Shown here: piece after piece, positions 12,459 through 23,960 of the stretch
Layout of the letters: each line of letters starts with the position of its first letter
How positions within the stretch are numbered: the stretch's first letter is position 1
NCBI GenBank assembly: GCA_012845835.1
Contig: JABAKD010000029.1
Span: 9,159,194-9,223,193, forward strand
From: Undaria pinnatifida
Lineage: Eukaryota > Sar > Phaeophyceae > Laminariales > Alariaceae
Direction of reading: 5' to 3'
Length of the DNA: 64,000 nucleotides
The notes under the pieces: model-generated
What the model saw: the letters and a program-made list of their open reading frames with translations, nothing else
Database searches by the model: none
Told to the model about the DNA's origin: nothing
Program-made: the position numbers and the translations under genes

Positions 12459-13132
12459 ATATTAGGCTTTGGGTTTTTTAATGACGGGGTATGACATGGG
12501 GGGGCTCTGAAATTTGGGTCAGGAAAGTAAAGTCTTGAGGCACGATTTTCCACATTACATATTATTGTTTTTTTGTACCTTTATTAGTTAAGGGTCAAAA
12601 ACGGAGGTATTAGTCTATAGACTATCTATAGGTGTTGTTGGGGTATTTTGATATTATTGCTCAGTGTTGGTCTGTGGTGTGCTTGAAAATTGACAGTATT
12701 TTCGGCCAATAAATAATACTACGGGTACTACTACTGCTGTTGTTGGGAAAAACTAGCAAATAGTTATCGTACACCTGGTACCTGGTGATATAGTCTAGTA
12801 CTTGATAACCGTATCGGAGGTGGAATCAGGTGCTTGCTACCGATGATGTGAACCTATTTTTCTTGTCGTTTCGCCTTCCTTACAGATGAACCCTACTACT
12901 GCGCTTGAACTTGCCCATATTTTTATCAACGATGCCCGTTTGATTATTATGGTTGGATTCCGCTAGCTACGGCGTTGGGTACCGATAACGGGGCTTTTTG
13001 AGTTCGAGGCAGTATTGTTTAGCAACATTATATGCTGAAAATTTGAGGCGTGTACTTTGGTTCAACAATCATCATGTTTTGGATGGAGCGCTTTGGATGA
13101 ACGTTATCATGACATTCCACAAGCAGGGGGAG

Positions 13133-13504
13133 GGTTGGTTCGTGCTTGCGGACAAGTCTGATTTACTATAGGATTTTGGTATGTGTGACGGTGGCATCTT
13201 CGGAGATGCGCCGGAACTCATCGTTTCCCGAAACAAAGGGTACAAAAAATTGGTATATGAACGCTACTCTGAGGTTTCGTATGGCAAAATATGACGAACG
13301 GGGAAATGCCCCCTCTTGTCAGTCTTGGCAGTAGTTCATGGTTGAGACTATAGTTGGTTTGTTGGTATTCTTCAATAAATATCAGGGAAAATATCTACCT
13401 AGTATTTTCTTCTCCCATCATGATGACCGGACGGGTGTCGAGACTCTTCTCCGCGTGACCGAGCCCAGCCAGCTTGCACTCCGGCATACGGATTTATCCA
13501 ATTA
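13133..13504 (+). repeat. Right LTR of the 2.95-kb element
   Basis: Matches 10557-10934 along its length and ends TCCAATTA just before CTTGG. The expected first base T is G here. It is preceded by the polypurine tract. Confidence 0.8.
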
Positions 13505-13539
13505 CTTGGCGTAAAAGGTTCATACCCCTGACGAACAAT

Positions 13540-13650
13540 ATATTATTATTATAAAAAATGAAAATACACTCCAGCTGTGAGATCGAAGATTTCGTCGAAA
13601 CTCATCTTTGCAAGCTGTGTGTGTGATACTCCGATCGCGCATGTGGAACT
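13540..13650 (+). repeat. Dispersed repeat family P, 5' fragment
   Basis: Only the first block is present, GAAAATACACTCCAGCTGTG to GATACTCCGATCGCGCATG. It lies 30 bp past the 2.95-kb LTR element. Confidence 0.75.
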
Positions 13651-14505
13651 GGATGCGTTACAAGGGAGGCCGATAGGACTATGGGACTGGCAGAGGGAAT
13701 ATTGGACGCCTTCCATGATGGGACTGGCTCTCTACTGTGTAGTCCTAGCTATGCATATATTATCAAACCTTCGCTACCAGTACTCAACAGTCAGAAGCAT
13801 GGCGACAACGCTGGTGCGCGTAGATTTTTCAATTTACGTTGTTCGGTGGAACGCCCTATTAATAAAAGCATCACGGTGCCAACCTCTAGCCAATCTACAC
13901 GCCAAACGTCGCTAACTGCTGATATTATTATCGGCTGCAGACGGAGCGGAGTGCACGAAGAGGCAGGTAGGTGTATTGTTATATGTGCAGCGGTAACGCT
14001 TTTGGTTGGTGCTGTGCCTGAAACATAGGCTGCTACAATTAAGACCATCACATTTCGACAACAACATAGATAGTCAAAATATTAATCCCCGCAACAAACA
14101 AGCTTGAGGCGGTGCCACATTGTTTTTAGGGTGCTGTTGAGCATCCTCCGCGATCTCCGTCGTTGCTCACCGAAAAATCTCATAATTGCTCGTTTCTCGG
14201 AACGCTCATTACGCAGGGTGTTCTCGTGCAAGTGTTCAGCGCACAGCGTGCTGTAATGGACACCGTCCCCGGCTAGCGGCGGCGATCCAAGCTCGAGCCA
14301 GTACGCTATTTCAGAAACCTGTGAACATAGGGCAACGTCGGGTTTGCAAAGGTTACCCAGAGAAAAACGATAACAATCAACCGTTGGCCAGAAGGAGATC
14401 AGAACGGAAAATAGAGAGTCGGCAACATGCGGCAAGAGGTTCAGATTTCTTTCTTGCGATGCGAGCAGCAGCAACATCAACATCAATATCAACAGCAGCA
14501 GCAAC

Positions 14506-14595
14506 ATCACCACCACCACCACCACCACCACCACCACCACCACCACCACCGCCATTACCACCACCACCACCACCAACAACAACAATAACAACAGC
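14506..14595. repeat. (ACC)n and (AAC)n microsatellites
   Basis: CACCACCAC for about 70 bp, followed by CAACAACAA and CAGCAGCAG. Frames on both strands give glycine, valine, leucine or proline runs, which are artefacts. Confidence 0.95.
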
Positions 14596-14680
14596 AGCAG
14601 CAACACGTATATCCCGTATCCCACAGCCGCTTCCGATATACATGCCAACCTGTTCTCTAGCCCCGCCTCCCTCCGCCTTC

Positions 14681-14943
14681 GAGTCATTCCACGGTAGGGG
14701 TTGCACGTTTTGCGCCAAAAAGTCCCTGGGCGATTGAGTTCTTCATGTATGTGAGGAACTGCCGGTCAATCGAGTCATTTCACGAGAGTACATATTGTGC
14801 TAGGACTAAGGCATAGAAGCTTGGTCGGGTTGTGCGGCCGAATGCCTTCGAAGTCATTTTTCGAGTGAGATATTGAGTTCCTCATTCATGTGAGGAGCTC
14901 AGGGACTGACTGATGATGCTGCAACCCTACCGTGGGATGGCTC
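14681..14943 (+). mobile_element. MITE family 2, copy a
   Basis: The left end GAGTCATTCCACGGTAG plus GGGTTGCA pairs with the reverse complement of the right end (GAGCCATCCCACGGTAG plus GGTTGCA): about 24 bp of terminal inverted repeat with few mismatches. The interior has repeated GAGTTCTTCAT/GAGTTCCTCAT and GAGTCATTT words. A second copy lies at 54485-54746 in the other orientation. Confidence 0.85.
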
Positions 14944-17900
14944 CTGCCATAAAGGAGCGTAAAAGTACACCAGCTACAAGTCAAGGGCCGATACACCAAA
15001 AGGAATGTGTTCACCTTTGAAGGTGCAAGCCCTAGTACCATGCCGTCTTCCCCCACCTGCGCCCGTCCAGCCTCGATCTCCTGCCAAAGAATATGTATTT
15101 ATCAAACACGGATTAAACGGTTCGGTTTACCCTCTTAGACTAATAATGGTATTTTTCGTATAGATTAGTCAGGGTTGTTTTCGCAGAAACAACGGAATGA
15201 AGACTAGTTTACCAAAATTTATATGTGCGACATAATAAAATAATGTAATGCAAACGCGCACTTTCCTCCGTGTTACGTACAACAGTAGTACTGAGTAGTA
15301 AGTAGTAGTTTCTTAATTATTTTAAACACGCCAGCTGCGAGTTAGACCAATTGAGTGGTCGACAATAATTCTTACGGTAAATTAATGTCAACATATCGAT
15401 CCTGCCGCAACGGGGGCCGTTGTTAACCCCTTCATAATTGCACCCGTCTTTTTGGGGTCAAATAACTTGGAATTAGTGTGGAATAACGTTTGCAGTGCTG
15501 AAAGTTCAAGTAAGGATGTCTGAATACCCTGTCCAGATGCACCAGCCTCACTCAGATCTCGGGGCCAAAGCCCCAAACTTCCTGGCTACTGCGGGTGTTG
15601 ACGATTCAACCTTTTGTGTAGTGTATGTGATGATACGTATCTCGTATAGCAGACAGCAACCAGCAGGAGGCCACAGCTTTTCGTCTCCTCCCAAAATGAT
15701 GGGTGCCCCAAACAATACGATCGTCCTAATTTATTAATTTAGGGACGAAACGTGAAGTATCCTTTTCTTTGCTCGTTGTTTTTCTTCCTCTTCCTTCGTC
15801 CTTTCCCCCCCTTCATTTTTGTGTTTGCCTTTCTCTTACGACTCTCCTGCGAGTTGTTGGGCTTGCTGCCTGGTGTATGTTACGCAATACGCTTGGCCTT
15901 GTATGCCCAAGTCGTCTTACTGCATTATTTGCAATGCACATCTCTGTCTCGTAGTTTGCGCCCATCCATAAAGTTTGTCTCTGAGATAAAGAATCGGCAC
16001 CGACACTGTTGTGCTGGATATTGATGAGTGCAAAAAAATGTCAATTGAAGGTGAAGAACACACACATCACTCTAGCCATCGACGTTGCGAAGAGGGTGTT
16101 CATTTTACCTTTTCACGGGTTTTCGTAGCAGTTCCCATGTCGTACCATGCCGAGCGATGGTGTGCCTGCCATGGGCCTTCAAGGCATTGCCATGGGACTG
16201 CACAGGGTAACCCATGGCAACCCCTGAGAATTGATATGGCACTGATATGACCGATTCCCTAGGAGCCCATGCCACTTCATAGCCATTCATGGGCTTTCAT
16301 GGATTTTGATTGGTTTTCATGTCAACGCCAGGCCATGGCATGCCATGGCAGTGCCATGGGCTTTTATGCATTGTCATGGGTTTTCATGGCACTGACTGCC
16401 ATGGCAAGCCATGTTTTTGTCATGGTTTTTGTTGTCATGGCATTGCCATGAAAATCTCCCATGGTAATGCCATGAGACAGTCTTATGGCAGTGCCACGGG
16501 AGGCCCACGACACTGCCACGAGACTGTCATTGCCGTGCTATGATACGGCACTCCCACATGCAAGTGAGTGCAAGTGAGTTGATGTGTAAATTGCCTTCGA
16601 AATAAATACAGTACAGCCAAGGCCCATGTCAGTGTGCCCTTGTGATGTACCTTATGGCGGTGCTATGGCGTGCCGTGGTATTCGTACGTACCATAGTTTT
16701 GCAATGGTGTTGTCATGGCGATTTTCATGGCAGCGGCCATGCCGCTGGCATGGCAGTCGACGGGGCCATGACAGCGGTGCCATGGTGCCACGGTAACGCC
16801 TCAGAAAAGTGAAATATTGTGCATCGTTGGGGCTGTCAATACCAGCACCAGGTACTGTAGCGTGCATCGTTGGGATTGTCATATACCATGTAGTGTGTAT
16901 GCGGAGTATAGTTGGGGACCTCGCGGTGCTCGGTTCTCAAGTTTGATCGGCTTGAATAGCGACTACCTGCTGATAATTTTGGAAGCAGCGTACGCATGCA
17001 TACAACATGTAGTTATCATGCATCGCACACTGGTTCAGAGGATACCCGTGTGTACTCGTACAGCTCCATGGCACGCTGTGCTCGCGAGTTGATTTTTACT
17101 GATATGCTTTGCTGTATATCTGATATACGATTGGAAAAGACAACGAAAAAAAAAACTCGAACCAATCCCGTTTTACAGGCTTCTTTTTCGAGGTATCACT
17201 CAGCTTGCCAAGCTTGAGTATTGATCACTCAACTGGTCGCACTCACAGCTGACGTGCATATTTGAAATAATGATGTACCTGGCACAAAAGTCCAAATAAT
17301 CGTGCGGCGGCGCGGTATTCGCGCCAAAATCAAGCGTCTCCGCACTAAGCGCGCGCCCTTGCCAAATGTTAGGTACAGTTTCGACTATACAAGAGGGCAG
17401 CCGAGCACTCACCCTCAAAACGTGTCGACTGTACAGAATCTGCCACAGGTACGGCTCCACGACGCCGGCAGGGCTCCCTTGCAGCTCCCGCCTAAAACAG
17501 AAGCAGAGGAGGGCAAGGGAGCGAGAGAAAAGCCATCGGGTTTGAGTGAGCAGGTCGCGGAGATGGAAGAGCGGCCAGACATGGGCAGGCTGGATCAGCG
17601 TCGCTAGAGCCCGGTGTTGCAAGCTCGGCAATAAAGGGGCGGGGGCTGTAAGCCCCGTTGAGAAATCGACACACCCTTGGCCGACCTCATGAAGATAATT
17701 CACCACAATAAACCGAGTTGCGTGATGTCAACACAAACGCTTCTACCCATGGTACTTGTTTGTGAGGTTTGCAGCCTACTGAGCCCGCGTGTATTAGCCT
17801 CACTGCAGCTGGTGGTCGTTTCCCGATGGCTCCGATTGCTTCTGCATGGTATGGCTCGACGTTGCACATGTGGTGGGCTGACTGCGCAGCTATGTAGTGG

Positions 17901-18118
17901 GTGGTGGGTCTCTTTTGCGGTGGTACGGATTCCTCCAACAATCCTAACGAGAAAAGGAAAGAACCCCGGGTTTCGTATAGCACAGTTGGCTATCAGGGAA
18001 ACCTTGTGACAGGGGCGATCATGCGATCAGAACGAAGAGTTTAATTTAGCGTGTGTTTTTTTTTTTTATTATTACTATTACTGCATTTTTGTTATCCCTG
18101 CAGGATTTCGGTAAAAAA
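14944..18118. other. Intergenic, no recognised gene
   Basis: Holds the CATGG field and otherwise unclassified sequence. The minus-strand frame at 17200-17706 (168 codons) has hydrophobic stretches but no known domain and no splice-compatible partners that I can find. Confidence 0.5.
16130..16790. repeat. CATGG-rich cryptic repeat field
   Basis: CATGG/CCATG words recur dozens of times at irregular spacings of roughly 10-25 bp, many as the palindromes CCATGG or GCCATGGC. No single period or unit could be set. No gene. Confidence 0.85.
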
Positions 18119-18942
18119 GCCGAAAACCTAGGCCAATTCTTATACAGTAGTCGGATCCGTGAGTCTAAAACCGCAAGACTTTTTCGGACTGCTTTTTTTT
18201 TCCGGGCTCTTCTGGGTCTCCTTCGTTTTGGTCAATCGAGTCGATTGTATAGTTTGTGAGCTCTCTCTGGAGGTGGCTGGTGCGAGGGACAACTGTTGAT
18301 GTATGGCGCAGTCGAAAATCGGTTGAAAGCTGTGTGCTTCGTGCGACCTCTGCAAGCAACGCGTGCTTCGCGCGCAACGAACCTTCGCTCAAGCGGGTTG
18401 GTGGCGCTGGGCTTAGCTGAAAGCCGCCGAAGCTGCGTTCTCGTGGCGTTGCAATCAACCGAGAGCTGCCAAAGCTATAGCAGGCGTTTTCTTTGTTGGC
18501 AAAAGTGACATCGATGCCGCGCGCAGCCGCCATCGTATGATACACGCTGATGGCGGGCGGAGCTAGGAATACGCCACGCTGGCTTCATGGCGAGAAACAG
18601 CACTAATGATAACAGCCAAGCCAGCGTCATCGCTGTTGTATGATACTGCTGTGTGGTACCTGGTATGGGCGTGTGGGCGTGTGGGTGTTTGTGATGTGGT
18701 GGGATGAGCTATGCGATGGGTTTAATAACACGTTTTCGACTGGCAGATCCAGTCGAAATATCGACTTTTTCGACTGAATCTGTCAGAAGAATCGCTCAGA
18801 CGAGAAAAGTGTATTAATAGCCAAAAAGCTCTCTTTCGACTGTGTGCGTAAGAAGCCTCGCTTTAGTCTCCAGCCGAAAAGGGAGGTTTTCGACTGATCC
18901 GACAGTAGTACAAGAATTGGCCTACTGGTATTGGGCTTGAGT
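18119..18942. repeat. Inverted repeat bracketing a fragment, with TTTTCGACTG words
   Basis: About 45 bp at 18119-18165 (CCTAGGCCAATTCTTATACA ...) is the reverse complement of 18893-18942 (... GTACAAGAATTGGCCTACTG). The right side, 18730-18980, holds at least five TTTTCGACTG-like words. No gene recognised between the arms. Confidence 0.65.
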
Positions 18943-19518
18943 CGAATAGGACCGTTTTCGACTGACGGATTCGACGGTGCAAGAACAGCCTTTATAGAGG
19001 GCTGGAAAATGGAGACGAAGTTTTTCAGTTGTTTTGGTCGCTGTGGCTGAAAAAACGGGCATTAAGCGTAGAGAACCGGGCAGCCAAACCGCTTGAGCTT
19101 TGCCACCACTTGCGAGCGCGCAAGGTTAAGCAGGATCGTTCCCAAGCTCATTCGCAGGCCATGACTAAGGGTTAGGGTTAAAGTGCCTACACCGAGGCGG
19201 CCGACCGAACCAGCTCGCTGGGGCCAATACCGCAGACGTTTGTCGCGTTGTATGCTGTAGCGCTACGAGTTGGTGATGGATTCACTCCCGACGCTATTGA
19301 CACCTGCCTACGAGTCAGGGCAACCCCAGCGGGACCACCTCGCGGGTAATTTCCGCGAGCGTTGCTGATGCACCGACGTTTTGGTGCCGGGTGTTTTTTT
19401 TTTTCGAGCCAACTGAGTGAGGCTCGTACGCGTCACATTTTTTCAACCCTGTTGAATTTGGTAAAACGCCAAAATTTAATCAAAAATTGAAAAAATGTAC
19501 GTATCGTTAAGATTGATC
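18943..19518. other. Intergenic, nothing recognised
   Basis: GC-rich segment at 19080-19380 with several short hairpins and one GGGTTAGGGTT word. It resembles no rRNA or snRNA that I can identify. Confidence 0.45.
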
Positions 19519-19676
19519 TGTATAAGGCTTAGTTTGGCTAGGTAATTGGTTAACCTTTTACCAGTGGTCAAACGGACTAATACCCTCTAGTTATTTGACA
19601 AATGGCGTCGTTGACAGACCATGGATTTTTAGGTCGTGGACTTGAGTCGCATACATCCACACCAATAATAAATTGG
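19519..19676 (+). mobile_element. TRIM-like LTR plus start of interior
   Basis: An 82-bp diverged LTR (19519-19600) is followed by AATGGCGTCGTTGACAGACC and the first 75 bp of the interior, ending near ACCAATAATAAA. The rest is missing. Confidence 0.7.
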
Positions 19677-19734
19677 TTTTAGTAACACAAGCGAATTCGT
19701 ATAGATCGCGTTGCTTGTCTCCAGGCCCGAATTA

Positions 19735-20135
19735 GGCCCGATTGTTTTTTAACACGGATCTCGCCGTGGGTTCGTGGGCATGGGTGCAGACAAGGGTATA
19801 CCGGCGCTCTCCCGCCGCGCGGGTGCGTGCTCGTCGAGGCACGAGCAAAAGCGTCTGGTGTGGGTGAGCCAGTGTATATTTTCTTGCGGGATAGCTAGAC
19901 GTGTCTGAGAAAATAGGGACGGTTTTGACTCCAATATAAAGAAAGATCCCGGTAATACACTTCCGGACAGAGCGGATGTCAACAGGAAGGAGGAGGCTGG
20001 GAGGTGGAGGCCGGAAGACGCCGAGAATAGAAAAGAGCGCCACAGGGCGCGGCGTGCATCTCTCTGAGCGGGCGACGGGGCTCAAAGGAACATAAAGCGG
20101 GGAAAGTTTGAAAGATGACGCCGAGCGCGGTGAGG
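19735..20135 (-). repeat. Solo-LTR-like repeat, copy X
   Basis: Reverse-complement homologue (estimated 75-80%) of 21500-21905. Shared landmarks on the repeat's own strand are CTTTCCCCGCTTTATGT, CCTCCCAGCCTCCTCCT, CATCCGCTCTGTCCGG and TTGTCTGCACCCATGCCCAC. Both copies keep similar open translations, but the base-level match is just as good outside the frame, so I do not call it coding. Confidence 0.7.
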
Positions 20136-20369
20136 GTGGTGAGGGTGGTATGCGTCGCGAGGGTAGCATGCACCACCCAGTCTCTATACTGCAATAAATA
20201 TTACGAACGAAGTGATTCACCATGGGCGGGGTTCAAGGATACCCCATCCTTTTCAAATCCCCCGTCCCCCCGCCCCCGCCCCCCCCGCCCTTAAAAACTT
20301 CGTCCTCCCCCCACCGTTTATACAACTTACAGGATATACTTGATTAACTGATGCATTTCCTTCCACAGC

Positions 20370-20605
20370 TGTCAGATTTTGTCCCCCTCAAAAACGGTTT
20401 TTATAGAGTCCGCGCACAGATTGATTAACATCACCCCGTTGACCCTCGTACAAGCTACACTGTAGTTCCAAGGGGAGTCGCCGACCTATATCTTTCACGA
20501 GGACACGCACAGTAATACGCGCGATCGGAGTATCATACACAGCTTGCAAAGATGAGTTTCGACGAAATCGTCTATCTCACAGCTGGAGTATAATATTATT
20601 TTTTA
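20370..20605 (-). repeat. Dispersed repeat family P, reverse copy
   Basis: Reverse complement of the same ordered blocks, ending in GCTGGAGTATAATATTA. Confidence 0.8.
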
Positions 20606-21499
20606 TAATATACAGGGTTCCTTTCGGGATGCGGGTAACGTGAAATCCCGGGGGTGTCGCAAGGCGAAAAGGGAGACACCGGTAACACACGTATAAATAG
20701 CTTTCCACCTATAATAATGGTGTTACGCGTACTCACATAGATAAACCCCACTGCTCTTCTTAGAGAAAACGCGTGGCATGAGCTAGTAGTGCGTTGCTCC
20801 ACGAAGAAAGAGTAGTAGTACTCAGCGGGAGGAGTGTGATATTATAGCGGTGGGTGCACGTTGTACTGACGTACGCGCAAACGAATTATTGGTAGTCAGG
20901 GGATGCTGTGTACCGTACGTGGAATAGTGCTTGTTGCTACATAGTACGTCGCATGTGTTCGCACTAGGTGGTTAGGGATAGGGTTGACCAGCCAATGCGA
21001 GTCGCTCTTGGATGTTGTACAATAATAAATTGGTTGGCGGCAACAATTTCGATATGTGTGGCGTACGTGGTAGGATTTTCCATGAGTTGGAGATAGTGTT
21101 CAACGCTTTGGTACTACTGTGTTGGAGGGAATCGAAACCTTGATGTACTCCTCGTTTATCCCCGTAGAAAGTAGAGCTAGATCGATAGTGCTCCCGCCTG
21201 AACCCGCCACTAAGTGATGCATGTGGTCAGAAATGTGTGTGTATGATAAGTGTGTACGATAACGGCAACAGACTTAGAACCGATCGACCCAGCCAATCAG
21301 ATGGTGTCCTGGACGCGTGGCGAACGCTGAAATAGACCTGTACCCGATTTTGGCCACAGCAGCACTGTGTAAATACCTGACTTTGGCTATCGCTATTCAG
21401 GAGTTATATATCCTTGTCCCTACCCGCGGATCTACTCTGCTCCAAAAAAATATTTGGCCTGGTCGAGACTCGGGTGCATGCTGCGCTCGCGATGCCTGC

Positions 21500-21905
21500 C
21501 ACTCTCGCCGCGCACGGCGCCATCTTCCAAGCTTTCCCCGCTCTATGTCCCTGCGAGCCCCGCCTCCCGCGCAGAGAGATATAAGCTGTGCCCTGTGGCG
21601 CTCGTTCCAACACTCGGCTGCTCCCGGCCTCTACCTCCCAGCCTCCTCCTGCTGGCATCCGCTCTGCCCGGAAATATAGTACCGGGATATGTATTTTTGT
21701 TCAAGTAAAAACGGTCCTTACATTCGGACAGATCTAGTTACCCCGCAAGAGAAAAATAAATACACCGGGTCAACCACGCCCATAGACGCTTTCGCTCCTG
21801 CCTCGACAAGCGGCCGCCCGCGTGGCGGGAGAGCGCAGGCCGGTTTATTCTTGTCTGCACCCATGCCCACGCACCCACGTCGAGATCCGGGGCTGAAACG
21901 GCCCA
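21500..21905 (+). repeat. Solo-LTR-like repeat, copy Y
   Basis: Partner of 19735-20135 in opposite orientation, with about 1.4 kb between. A TATA-like AGATATAAGC at about 21578 and AAAATAAATAC near 21753 are placed as in the U3 and R regions of an LTR. No element interior is attached to either copy. Confidence 0.65.
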
Positions 21906-22312
21906 GGGCGGCGCGCCCCCAAACCCCACACGATCCACATGTGTATGCTGCTACAACTGCTGAATGTTGTTGCAACTACTGAGGTTAAGTTAGTCCGGGC
22001 GGTTGCTGATACTGCTGCTGTGCTGCTGCTGATGACGTTAGTTGAGAAGCGGGCCATTGTTTTATGAAAAAAACAACAAAGTACAAAAATTGTAAAAGTT
22101 TATCACAATATCAAAATTTGAAAAACAATTTGGGGTATTCAAGTGACCTTCTCGTCTCAGGGAGACGGGACGCAATCCCTTGCTAAATATAGCCAGCTAA
22201 GCGGCATTTAATGCGCTGAGCGCCGCCACGGAGCTCGGCTGAGATCCAGATATGCTTCATAAAGTACTCATGGCAGGCTAGCTTACCCCGCGGCCGAAAA
22301 TGCGGGAACAAA

Positions 22313-22740
22313 CACTCGGCCGCCGGAGAGCAGCGAGCCAAAAAAAACGAAGAAAATATTTTACAACGTACATATATAACATTCTTATTGGCGGTGGACA
22401 AACGTTTTCGGGTACAACACACGGTGCCTTTGTGGCCAAAATCGGGTACCATTATATTTTAGTGTTCGCCACACCCCCAGGACGCCAGCTGATTTGCTGG
22501 GTGGATCGGTTCGAGGTCTGTTACTGTTATCGTACACACATACACACATTGTGGGTTCATGGGGAGGGTGTTGGTAGACGTTTAGCTTTTTTCTGTTGTG
22601 TGCTGTGCTGTAATACTGCTGTACCAGGTACTACACGTCCTGCTGTAGTACAGGGTGGCACCGTAACACTCGGCCGCCGGAGAGCATCGAGCCAAAAAAA
22701 AACGAAGATAATATTTTACATGTTCATATATATTGTAAAG
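22313..22740. repeat. Direct repeat of a 75-bp segment, 354 bp apart
   Basis: CTCGGCCGCCGGAGAGCA followed by GAGCC, an A-run and ATATTTTACA occurs at 22316-22385 and 22670-22740. It could be the ends of a small element (possible short LTRs), but I see no target duplication. Confidence 0.6.
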
Positions 22741-23030
22741 AATAAAATACACTCCATCAAATATTTTGTTGAAACTATTCTTTGCAAGCTGTGTGTGATA
22801 CTCCGATCGCGCGTATTACGGGTTGTGTGTCCTCATTAAGGATATAGGTCGGCGACTCCCCTTGCAACTACGGTGTAGCTATCAGGGTCAACAGGGTGAT
22901 GTTAGGCAGTCTGTGCGCGGAAACTATAAAACCCGTTTCTGAGGGGGACAAAATCTGACAGCTGTGGAAGGAAATGAATCAGTTTATCAAGTGAATCCTG
23001 TAAGTCGAATAACCGGTGAGGGGAGGGCGG
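22736..23030 (+). repeat. Dispersed repeat family P, near-complete copy
   Basis: Carries GCAAGCTGTGTGTGATACTC, CGATCGCGCG, TCCTCATTAAGGATATAGG, TCGGCGACTCCCCTT, GTGCGCGGAAACTATAAAAC and GGGGGACAAAATCTGACAG in order. The CTATAAAAC word is TATA-like. No coding capacity. Other copies are listed separately. Confidence 0.8.
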
Positions 23031-23960
23031 AGTTTTTAAGGACGTGGGGGCCTGATTTTGATCAAAAGGGGGGCGGGAGGGGGGGAGGGGGGTGGGGCAG
23101 CTCAATTTGTGCGTGGAAACTATAAATCCTTCTTGTGGGGGAGGGGGGGGGGGTGTGGCGGGGGGGGGGGGAGGGCTTTAGGTCAAATAGACGTAGGGGT
23201 TTACTATACGCGTTGTGCTAGGTCTAGGCGATGATGCGGGTGGTGGGGAAGGAGGGGGCGTTGGGGGCGGGGGTCGGTGGGAATTGCAGCAGCGGCATGG
23301 ACGGCTCTAAAAAGATAATGAGGCGATACTCTGGCGGATTTCGATAATAGGTGGGGCGTTTGAGAAAGAGAGAGCAAGTAAAAAAAAAAAAAAACGGGGG
23401 GGGGGGAGGGTTTCAAGAGGTTTAGGTCACATATAATATTAAAGTACACTCCAGCTATGAGATCAAAGATTTGGTCGACACTGATCTTCGCAACATTGTG
23501 TGTGATCCTCCCATCGCGCGTATAAATCATATATGTAGGGGCTTGCTATACGCGCGGTGTTGGGTCTAGGCGATCGTGCGAGGTGTGGGGAAGGAGGGGG
23601 CGTTGGAGGGGGGAGGGGGGATGAATGAAAGCTACGTCATGGATGGCTAGAAAGATAATGACGTGATATCAATTGCTTAGAAGTGTTTATTACTCTGGCC
23701 GACTTCGATTGTAAGTGGGGCGTTTGAACGAACTGGGCGGGGAACAAAAGGGGGGGGGGGGGGGGCGGAGATGAGTTGGAGCTACGGCATGGATGGCTAG
23801 AAGGATAATGAGATGATATCAGCTGGCTGGTAGTGTTTACTACTCTGGTAGATTTTGATTTTAGGTGGGGCGTTTGAACAAGAGGGATCGCGGGGGGGGG
23901 GGGGGGGGGGGCATTTTAATATGTGCGCGGAAAATATAAACCCGTAAAGGGGACGAATCT
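23030..23960 (+). repeat. G-run-rich tandem array
   Basis: Repeated units share ATGGATGGCTAGAAAGATAATG, TTACTCTGGCAGATTTCGAT and TAGGTGGGGCGTTTGA, separated by G-runs of 10-19 bases (about 23051-23175, 23750-23766 and 23893-23911). Related units recur near 27050, 31850 and 32440. No gene. Confidence 0.75.
23430..23530 (+). repeat. Dispersed repeat family P, 5' fragment
   Basis: AAAGTACACTCCAGCTATGA to TGTGATCCTCCCATCGCGCG, within the G-rich array. Confidence 0.75.

Larger units (their letters stand above)
10557..13504 (+). mobile_element. Non-autonomous LTR retrotransposon, 2.95 kb, with 5-bp target duplication
   Basis: Two direct repeats of about 375 bp (10557-10934 and 13133-13504) flank a 2.2-kb interior. 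The 5-bp word CTTGG occurs immediately outside both ends (10552-10556 and 13505-13509). A purine-rich tract AAGCAGGGGGAGG directly precedes the right repeat, as a polypurine tract should. The interior has no reverse transcriptase or integrase motifs. It contains an inverted pair of degenerate coding-like segments (10960-11222 and 12150-12400), a CTG-rich tract and a tRNA-like relic. A primer-binding site right after the left LTR is not evident. Confidence 0.8.

Noticed and set aside
14082-14718. Long frames on both strands around 14.1-14.7 kb
   Set aside because: They cross a CAC/CAA microsatellite and read as glycine, valine, leucine or proline runs; no domain outside the repeat.
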